Source of the DNA: Bombyx mori
Taxonomy: Eukaryota; Arthropoda; Insecta; Lepidoptera; Bombycidae
DNA: 64,000 nucleotides
Reading direction: 5' to 3'
NCBI RefSeq assembly: GCF_030269925.1
Contig: NC_085110.1
Span: forward strand, 4,464,001-4,528,000
The translations under genes and the position numbers were made by a program. The notes under the pieces are model-generated. The model was not told the DNA's origin. It searched no databases and worked only from the letters and a program-made list of their open reading frames with translations. Of this stretch, positions 55,313 to 64,000 are shown in pieces; position 1 is the stretch's first letter; each line of letters starts with the position of its first letter.

Positions 55313-56289
55313 GTAAAACATACCACCCAATCTATTAGAACAAACAGACAATTCGCGCCAATAAATTAACTCCACTCAAAAGCGTACGTATTTCCATAAC
55401 ACGTCATAAAACAAATTCATTTCGTCGCTCATAACGACCGCAAAGAATCAATAAAACAGACGGAAAAAAAATATATATTAAGATTAATTCAAACACGTTA
55501 AAATTCGATTACATAAATGTTTTCACACGTTAATATAATTAACGCCCGTGTATCTATTTAATATCCGGAATAGTCTCGAGCATTCGAAATACAATTTTTT
55601 TTTTTTTTTTACGTTAGCATTCGGATAAACGCCTACTTACTGCAGGCGAACCGGACGCAACACGTAAACATCTACGTAATAAAAACGCTGTAAAATTTTG
55701 ATGTTTCTATTCAGCGTCACCTCTCCCTGTCGCGCCGTTACCGAATCGCATACCCGTCTCTTTCCCCCGCCTGAGAATGAACCAGATTATTATCAATGCA
55801 CTTTACACAAAGCAGAAGTTCCGAACTCAGCCTGACATTAATGTGATTTTGAGAGTAAATCGTGTAGGTTTAGTGCCGAGTGTGCGGCACGTGATCGAGG
55901 CGTTAAATGATAAAATTTATAAACGAAGGCTAGACCACATCGCTAGGGCGGCTCTAAAATTATAAATTTATTACGAAAACAACTTATGAATGATAAAATT
56001 GAACGTGGAACTAAAAACGCTTAATGGCGTTAACGGTCGTATTAAAACTGAATGAAAACTTACAAATATTTTGAAGGCAGATAGCCGGTGGACGTCGTTA
56101 TGATAAGCATGAATTATAATCGATACAATTAAATAAGTTAAAGACGTAAAACGAAGCGGAAGGGTCTTCTTGTTACGTGAGCATAGCGCAGTGATAAGCG
56201 ATCTAAAAACGTATGCGAGATAAGCCTAATATTTATAACTGATAATGCAACAGACGCGACATCATCAAAGGTAACATTTGCAATAGCTG

Positions 56290-56611
56290 TCTGCCCTAAA
56301 GACGTCATTACCGAACCTCCCGATGCATTAACGGTGCTTTTAGGTACCACAAACACCGGTCACCGTCCTCGCCCAACCCGCCGCTTGCGACGAAGGGCTC
56401 GGTGAGTAAATTAACCCATAGATACAGCCCACTGAGTTTCTCGCCGGATCTGCTCAGTGAGTCGCGTTTCCGATCCGGTAGTAGATTCTGCGAAGCACTG
56501 CTCTTGCTAGGGCCAGTGCTAGCAACAGTCTCAGTTTGAGTCCCGAGAGCTCACCTACTAGCTCGGCTAATCTAGAATAACCCATCGAAGTTACTAGAAT
56601 AGGTAGGAAAA
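56290..56611 (+). mobile_element. Family C repeat, nearly full length
   Basis: GACGTCATTACCGAACCTCC, GATGCATTAACGGTGCTTTT, the CAGCCCACTGAGTTTCTCGC block, CTAGGGCCAGTGCTAGCAAC and a tail AATAGGTAGGAAAAAG. Confidence 0.87.
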
Positions 56612-56867
56612 AGTAGCTGTCTACAATGCTTGGAGACAACTTAGTAAACGTCGGCTAAATAATTCAAATTTAGTGAATCCAAAATGAAGCTGACTTAATG
56701 AATTCGAATACGGCTTTGCACAAACCGCTACAAAGGTTTTACTTATATCTTCTAGGCGGTCGAATATAATACCATAACGTAATGTTAAATTCTGTGCCTA
56801 CGGTTTTCGTAATGACAGTCGAACGGTAGAAATAGGTCCTTAAGTCTACCGGTGCGGATTCACAAGA

Positions 56868-57045
56868 TTATCTCTATATATAAAAATGAATTGCTGTTCG
56901 TTAGTCTCGCTAAAACTCGAGAACGGCTGGACCGATTTGGCTAATTTTGGTCTTGAATTATTCGTGGAAGTCCAGGGAAGGTTTAAAAGGTGAGAAAATA
57001 TAAAAAATCTCGGAATTATATAAAAACAAACCGGGTTAGCTAGTA
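56868..57045 (-). mobile_element. RTE-type LINE tail
   Basis: ATCTCTATATATAAAAATGA, TGTTCGTTAGTCTCGCTAAA, GAACGGCTGGACCGATTTGG and AAACCGGGTTAGCTAGTA. Inverted relative of 16965-17270. Confidence 0.82.
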
Positions 57046-57534
57046 CTAAATAAATGAATACAGTGAGTTTGGTTTTTATTACACGATCATGAAAAATCCT
57101 TAAAAATAGTGTTAAGTTCATATCTGACGTCACCACGTTATTAAATTTCACATAAGTAATAATGTTAGTGATGGAACGAACCCATGGTTTTACCTAAAAT
57201 AAATATTAAATTCAGCTCTCTTAATGGGTACAATTTTAGAAATCTTTATTTCTCCTTTCAACCTGTATTTAAAAGTTTCAAAATATCAAATCGTCATCAA
57301 TGGGCCAGGAAACATAACTCGTTTGCCATTATAAAAAATACAGGAAAATCAATTCTCATTCATCTTATATATTCTCATCATCTCATTGCAATCTTTAAGT
57401 TCATTGTTATTGTTCATTGCCCTCAATGTTTATGAATGGACAAAGATAAATATATCTAGTCAATGGACATTCGACAAAATGCCTTATCTGACATTTGGTT
57501 TTTATTGACGGATTCGGATTGAGCTCATTTACCG

Positions 57535-57592
57535 GTCAGGGCGTAGCTGAAATAGCCTCATAGGTTACCAGCGAATAGCTAGGGAAAGATGC
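57535..57592 (+). mobile_element. Family C tail fragment
   Basis: GGCGTAGCTGAAATAGCCTC, ATAGGTTACCAGCGAATAGC and an A-rich end. Confidence 0.55.
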
Positions 57593-57599
57593 CAACATA

Positions 57600-57715
57600 A
57601 CTATATATATATTAATACGTGAAGCAAAAACTTTGTAACCCTTTTTACGAAAGTTGCGCGGACGGAGGAGTATGAAATTTCCTACACTTATAGAGAATGA
57701 GTGCAAAATGTTTTT
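57600..57715. mobile_element. RTE-like fragment
   Basis: TTAATACGTGAAGCAAAAACTTTG, AGTTGCGCGGACGGAGGAGT and ATGAAATTTCCTACACTTA are wording I associate with dispersed lepidopteran elements; not confirmed. Confidence 0.4.
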
Positions 57716-59442
57716 TTTTTTTTAAATTAAGCATAAAAAATACATTAAATCAATTAAAAAAAAACATTACTAACACTACCATATATTTGACACACATGCA
57801 TACTATTTGCTTATTGTCAAACTTTTTTTATTGCTTATAATCTGTGGTCAAATTGAGAATAGATTAAATATGGTTTGTCGTTATTAATATTGTCTAATCT
57901 AAAGTGTAGGTACCTAGTCTTTGCGAAATTTATGATTATAGAAGTTTATTAGCCTTTAACAATAGAATCATAATAGTGTACAAACTTATACTTTCAATTA
58001 ATTATAGTCGAATTTCGACTACCTGGGGACCACTAGTAATAATAATTACGTAACTTCGCTCTAACATCTTGACCAGTATCAATAGGATAAACAAAAGATG
58101 AATTTAAATGCTAGTTCAGTGTGTTATTTAAGCGTGGTTTTTAGCTTTTAACCCTTTCAGCGCGAACCGTCGATAGATCAACTCTCTATTAACGCGTATA
58201 AAGTGCGGAGCATCGGAATACCGACTATTGCGCAGTTTGAATATACTTATTAGGTATCGACCTGTACGGGGCGCACACGTATGACGTAAGTTAATAACAA
58301 TCTTAAATAACAATTTAGAACTGTTGCTGTTAATTTAGCATTGATTTTTATATTTTTTTCAAAGTTAAATTTTTTAATAAGGTACTTTTTTGCAATCAAT
58401 CGTTTAGTAATTTCTGCCAACCATATGAAAATAAGCTCAGCAGTAAAGGGCTATACAACATAGATATTTTACTATTTTTCAATTACTTATTTAGGTGTGG
58501 GTAGGTAAATTTAAATGAAAATTCTCAAATATTGGTTTTGATTTTTTTTTAAACAAATCATTACGTATGCATACGTATTGCATGCAGCAAGTCCGTGGGT
58601 CCGCAGACAAAGTTTAATAAATTAATTTTGGGTGCAAATTACAAGAGGGCAGCCTGTAATCTTTGCGCCGCCTTATTTTTCTCGATCGAATTTCGCTTCT
58701 GTTACATGGAGCTTATAATCAAAATCATGGACGCGGTATAAATAATAATCGGAAACTTATAATATTGCATTTATTTCATATATTCATGTTATTTCGTATC
58801 TGCTGATATATATTATTATAATCGTATTATAGTCACGAAATAATTACAAAATTCATAACGGCAAAATTAGAAGTTGAATGTGTTTATCAAATTGTTAAAA
58901 CTAGGCAAAATGAATTAAACTGATGCTTGTTATTTTTATTCTATTTTGTGAATTTTTTTAAGTGGTGGTTCAAAGAATAAATCAGCCTATGCCGGCAGTT
59001 GTTATTGTCAATTTTTTATTGTTAGTATTATTGTAGTAGTATTGTTTTATTTTAAGTTGTTGACAAAAATAAAAACACTTTAATATAAATTAACGACCCC
59101 AAAGCAAAACTAAAAGCTGAAAAACACAACACGAATTTATTGTTCATGAATATGCCGCATCCGAAATCGACAAATAAATTCCGAAATTTTCATCACGTGC
59201 AATAATGATCCAGAGATTGTTATCTGATTAGCAATTTGATCGGAATGCGATCGCTTCGCCACACTCGGAACCCGTGATGGGCATGTGTTTACAAACGTAT
59301 TATTAAATACGCACAGAATATCACAGAATAATGTCTCTATCTTGAGTTTTAGATGAACGTTTTTTAACAATTTTTTCCAAGAACGGAAAAAGATTATTTT
59401 TTCTTCGTTTCGTAACTAATTTGTCCCTATATAGGAACTTTT

Positions 59443-59657
59443 TACGGTCCATCTTTGTTAAGTGGTTACCGGAGCCCATAGACATCTACAACGTAAATGT
59501 CGCCACCCACCACGAGACATGAGTTCTAAGATCTCCGTTTTTACAGTACAACGGCTGTCCCACCCTTCAAGCCGAAACGCATTACTACTCTACGGCAGGA
59601 ATAGACAGGATAGTGGTACATACCCGTGCGATCTCACAAAACGTGCTACCACCAGTA
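59443..59657 (-). mobile_element. Bm1 SINE, 5'-truncated
   Basis: TGTTAAGTGGTTACCGGAGC, all following blocks, to AAAACGTGCTACCACCAG. The poly(A)-side end is missing. Confidence 0.88.
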
Positions 59658-59757
59658 AGAGATACCAATAGTAGGTCTCGCGGTTGGTTAGTTAGTGGTG
59701 ATTATTAAAACATGAAATTCGGATACAGTTACTAGTTGAAGTATAACATGTATAGTT

Positions 59758-59950
59758 TCAAACCCACTGAGTTTCACGCCGGATCTTCTTAGTGGGTCGC
59801 GTTTCCGATCCGGTGGAAAATTCTGCGAAGCACTGCTATTGCTAGGGCCAGTGTTAGCAATATTTCCGGCTTGAACCCCGTGAGCTCACCTACACATTAG
59901 GGTATAGCTGAAATAGCCTCTCAAGGCTATCAGCATAGGTAGGAAAAAAA
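59758..59950 (+). mobile_element. Family C repeat, 3' part
   Basis: AACCCACTGAGTTTCACGCC to CTCTCAAGGCTATCAGCATAG followed by GTAGGAAAAAAAG; the tail is complete. Confidence 0.88.
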
Positions 59951-60339
59951 GTTTCAATTCTAAAAAAAAGATAAACAGTAAATCCCAAAGGCTGTAATAT
60001 TATACCAAATAGTTACTCCAAATAATACTGGCTAAAAGTGCTTTATAACAGATTATAGATTATATATATAGATTATAACAGATTATAGAAGTATGGACCT
60101 GCAAAGAATTGTTAAGGCGTTACCTGATACACTTATAACCCTTTGCCTTATACTGATGAAAAGAAAAAACAACAACAATATTACCAATTCTCACTTACGT
60201 CTTACAAGAATTATAGAAAAAACCACGACAGCTAATATTACGATGACTCAGCGCACTCTCACATTACCTTAAAAATGTAATTCCATTAATTATAAAAAGG
60301 AACGAACCGACACTTAACGAATCAAACGATTATTATTAT

Positions 60340-60605
60340 TTTTATGGCTCGGAGGGTGGACGAGCTCATGATACACCCGGTGTTAAGCGGTTGCCGAAGC
60401 CCATAGACATCAACAATGTATGCGCCGCCACTCACCTTAAGACACGAGCTCTTTCACAGCTTTACAGTAGAACACAGTGGTAGTACCTATTTGTGGGGGC
60501 CCACAAGACTCCATACCACCAGTACTTACGCAAATTATATTTTTACCGGGTTTTATTTTTCGGACACGATGTTATTCCTTATCCGTGGAAGAGAAAGAGC
60601 GGAAA
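60340..60605 (-). mobile_element. Bm1 SINE, diverged
   Basis: GGTGGACGAGCTCATGATACA, AGCCCATAGACATCAACAATG, ACAGTGGTAGTACCTATTTG, CAAATTATATTTTTACCGGG and ACACGATGTTATTCCTT. It reaches into the head half. Confidence 0.83.
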
Positions 60606-61944
60606 AATTAGAGACAAGACAAGCTTTTCACAAAAATTGTAATTGTAAAAAAATTTAACTTCCATTTCAAATTTCAATACATGTTTTTTTCTTCAATTAC
60701 ATACAAATCTTATGATACTTACGAAATTCGACTAATATAATCACCGACACGTCACTCGCTGACACTTTGACGTTCAGAAATTGAACACCAAGGATTACCT
60801 AATTACCTAATTTCTATGTCAACCGATTTTGAATTTTACTTAGTATCCATTAACCAGCTTTAACGTTATAAAAAAAACAACAATTAAGAAAATATATTTT
60901 TCTTTTATTATTTGGTTTGCCTATTTAAATCTAGAACAGTTTTTTTAAATTTCATATAAAGTTTATCCAAGTAAACAGTCGTAATAAAGAAGTGTCAGAA
61001 GCAAAGCCACAGAATAAAACTAGTATTGACGATCAGTGAGTGAATCCTTACTATTAAATAATTCCCAATTAAATTAATAGTAGAGTTCGTTTTAAAATAT
61101 TTCTCACGGGCGCTGAATTGACATGATTATTAATAATCATTCAAGTACCGATCGACACGTCAATCCCATACACAATCATACCTAAGAAATAATTCATGAG
61201 ACCTTCAACTTTATTGCATTAACAGTAAAGACGTTGTAGAAGCATAATATTCATTTGCATCAGTTTAGTTTTACGTTATTTTTCAAACGAATTTGAATCT
61301 TAAAGCGTTAATATTAAGGTTCGAGTAATTTTGTTTCAATGACGATTACTTATCAGTAAGACTTAAGTTACATCTTAGAAGTTAAAATTGACGTTTGAGA
61401 CAAAGTGATTTTGACGCTCTCTGCTATTGGAAAATTATTCGCGTTTTATCGTATTTTATTAATCTATACTTTTTTATTTATTTATTTTTACGCGCTGGAC
61501 TTGAAATCGAAAATTGTACGTTACGTTTTACGCATCATCGCACGTGCATACATCAATTACATTTACAATAAATCTAGATATTTTTTTTAAATACACGGCT
61601 TATTTTTCGGTAGCCAGTTGTTACTACTCTATTGGTCTATGTTTTTAAGTATTTAAAAAAGCGAATGTTTATGAAATATTTTATGGTCTGTACTCTTAAC
61701 ATAGATAATAAAAATTGGGATTGACATTCTTAGTGTTCATTTTATCTCCAATTTAATATCTTGTTTTTTCGTTTATGTTAAATGTAAATTACCCATTAGT
61801 CTAGATAAGGAATATTTTTAATAATAATAGGAGAAATAATGATGTCTAACTTTTCTTTTTTTGTCTAACCTCGGAAATATTAAACAGATAATTTGTTCTG
61901 ATACGATATGTTCAGATTTACCTACATTTACAGAAGTGAATTAT

Positions 61945-62178
61945 ACTGGTGGTAGGACCTCTTGTGAGTACGCGCGGGTAGGTACCACCGCACTGCCTAT
62001 TTCTGACGTGAAGCAGTAATGCGTTTCGGCTTGAAGGGCGGCTTGTAACTATACTGAGACCTTAGAACTTATATCTCAAGGTGGGTGGCGCATTTACGTT
62101 GTAGATGTCTATGGGCTCCAGTAACCACTTAACACCAGGTGGGCTGCGAGCTCGTCCACCCAACTAAGCAATAAAAAA
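61945..62178 (+). mobile_element. Bm1 SINE, 5'-truncated
   Basis: CTGGTGGTAGGACCTCTTGTG to ACCCAACTAAGCAATAAAAAA, with a small gap after GAAGGGCGG. Confidence 0.93.
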
Positions 62179-64000
62179 AACTATTATCACATATTAATAT
62201 GAACGAAATTTTGTTTGGCTGTGCAGATATTAACGACTCGCATGTTCAACTTACCGACCAATTGGAATACAAGTATCGAATTTCGTTGACAGGAATCACA
62301 AAAGTGTCTCTCAATCAATAAGCGAGTCGATTGCGTAATGTTCTGTAAAGTGTTATAAAACACGTATCCGATGGTAGAGTAGGGACACGAGGCACCGCCC
62401 TTTCACGCCCACCGCCCCCGCTCCCTTCCCCGCCCCCCATACATTTTCCCGTCTTTTGAAAAGTCCAATGTAAAAGAAAAACCCGCAATGTGCTGTATGG
62501 CTTTCGGCGAATCAAACGCGAGGTAATTACGAGGTAATATTTCGAAATACTTTTTACTGTGTTGTTGTTGTTGTTTAATTGTATATTGTGAATAAAATTT
62601 ATAAAATTTCGTTATCGTGTTGTTTTGTCATATAGATGTAAGAACCATTGTGTACAAACTCAGCATTTTGTCTTGCTTAGTCGTGCGCACATGGCCTATG
62701 TTGCAAGCCAGATTTTGTTTCTTTTTACTTGTGTTTTTTATGTATCTTTTTGGCTTGTGATTGATATTGTGTGCCTAATAAATAAAAAAAAAAGATGTGT
62801 GGTGTCGTGGGACACCAGATAGGAAGGAAAATCTTTATTATAAAAATGTTAATTTTATGTTCTATTCATTTTTTATTATGATTTTTTTATTGATAAATTA
62901 AAACTACTTTACAAAGTTATCAACTTTATTTTATTCACAATGATTTATAAAAATATATATAATAATAATATACAAAGAAACAGTTATCTATATGACGTAG
63001 ATCACGTAGTCTATACATTAGACACTGTATAGCCATCATACTCAGACTATACATAAATAATAAAAATCTTACGTTACGGACGTTTTTTCCCGGTTAGAGT
63101 ACCCCTCTGCATCGTCCCATAAGGAACTTCGTTCCAAAAAAAATAACTATGTACCAGGATCTTTTTTACACACAAATACTTTAATGTTTAAACCTCATTT
63201 GGAATTAATATAAACAGCTATTCCTCTCGAAACGAAATAAACTTGTATTAAATTGATAATAAATATTTAATTTAATATTAAATTCCGCTGTTCAAAATTC
63301 TCAAGTTTCAACATCGTGTTTCCCTCTTTTTCAATTTCGAATTCCTGCCTTCCCGGTTCGAAAATTTCTCGACGCTAAACAATTTCGCAACAGCTAGCTA
63401 GAACTCTGGCTTTTGTTTGAGCGAATTGTTTTGTCTGAAAACCGAGCAAGATTGTTTTGTTCGTGTCGTTTTCGAATTTCAAAATACTTCTTAGGTTCGT
63501 TTGAAATTCACAATTAAAACAAAATATTTAATTTAAGAACGCACATAGTGTTGCAAAAAAAAAACTACCGAATCACGACTCAAGCATTTAATTAATTGAA
63601 ATCGATAAGTCATTTCCTTTATAGTTAATTTACAATCGAACTTGTTGGAAAAACTTTATGACTCACACCTAAATTAAAATATGAAATCACTAATAGATTA
63701 ACTATTGGTCTATTCAACGAATCGATGTCAGTGAACTTTAAAAAGTCATTATAAGGATATTTAAAGAGTATAATTTGTTTTAGATAAAGCTCTAAGCTAG
63801 AGTCATCGTGGTGAAGCACAATAGAGTCGAATCACCCACAATGGGAGGTAATTAAACTACAATCCAAATATTCTCATGTCTAGGCGGATCTCTCGCTGGT
63901 GGTCGCAATACTAAAATTAAATCAGAGAATTTAAATTTTTTGTCCATACTATTTTTTACCTATTAACGTTTGACTTCTCAGAGACAAAGGTGCGCCACAG

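Larger units (their letters stand above)
44421..64000. other. Upstream flank of Wnt6; no protein-coding gene recognised
   Basis: Apart from the tRNA gene and the repeats listed, I found no coding exon on either strand. Stretches without any recognised feature include 44421-45599, 46531-47404, 48251-49682, 50056-51654, 52236-52839, 53813-54214, 55313-56289, 57716-59442, 60606-61944 and 62179-64000. The last contains a C-rich tract at about 62400-62445. If the usual insect wg-Wnt6 order holds, wg would lie further right; none of its exons is seen. Confidence 0.6.

Noticed and set aside
55777..55965. 62-codon plus-strand ORF with reasonable composition
   Set aside because: No recognisable domain, no splice or promoter context, and similar lengths occur by chance throughout.
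44421..64000. Expected wg (Wnt1) 3' exon upstream of Wnt6
   Set aside because: No C-terminal Wnt cysteine pattern was found in any ORF on either strand; wg must lie outside the window.
1..64000. CRISPR arrays, operons or bacterial-type systems
   Set aside because: The DNA is lepidopteran with introns, SINEs and LINEs; no regularly spaced repeats other than the satellite.

Overview
This window is animal nuclear DNA, almost certainly from the silkworm Bombyx mori or a very close relative. The main evidence is about 30 copies of the Bombyx Bm1 SINE in every state of decay. There are also many 3' ends of a BMC1-like LINE, several RTE-type LINE tails, tRNA-derived SINEs, a TTA-target MITE and one young Ty3/gypsy-type LTR element. 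Long open reading frames are absent, apart from those inside transposons and a heptamer satellite.

The one protein-coding gene I can support is Wnt6, on the minus strand and only partly inside the window. Exon 1 (44081-44142) encodes a signal peptide and ends in a consensus donor. Exon 2 (13353-13573) encodes the N-terminal Wnt region with four family cysteines and the QFR..RWNC motif. The two exons splice in phase to give SWWASGSAVILDP, which matches the start of mature WNT6 proteins. Intron 1 is therefore 30,507 bp. The remaining exons must lie beyond position 1, because I found no later Wnt motifs between 1 and 13352. A candidate Wnt6 5' UTR and TATA-less start region lies at about 44143-44420.

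Layout: 1-13352 is the start of Wnt6 intron 2 (read right to left), with old Bm1 and LINE copies, a GC-rich island at 2500-3480, a nested RTE/MITE/Bm1 block at 5777-6345 and a complete MITE at 8426-8784. 13353-13573 is exon 2, whose donor site touches a LINE-tail repeat. 13574-44080 is intron 1, with many transposons, including the LTR element at 27404-31231 that carries a Bm1 which itself carries an R1-like LINE piece. 44081-44420 is exon 1 plus the 5' region. 44421-64000 is upstream sequence with more repeats, an intact tRNA-Gly(CCC) gene at 54937-55007 and a 7-bp satellite at 53588-53812. In known insects wg, Wnt6 and Wnt10 are clustered, so wg would be expected to the right, but none of its coding sequence is seen here.

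I see no new enzymatic or defence system. The points most worth a second look are the repeat pressed against the Wnt6 exon 2 splice donor, a start-overlapping upstream ORF that spans the 30-kb intron, the recent and scrambled LTR element with AP-1-type sites inside intron 1, and a Bm1-LINE chimera.
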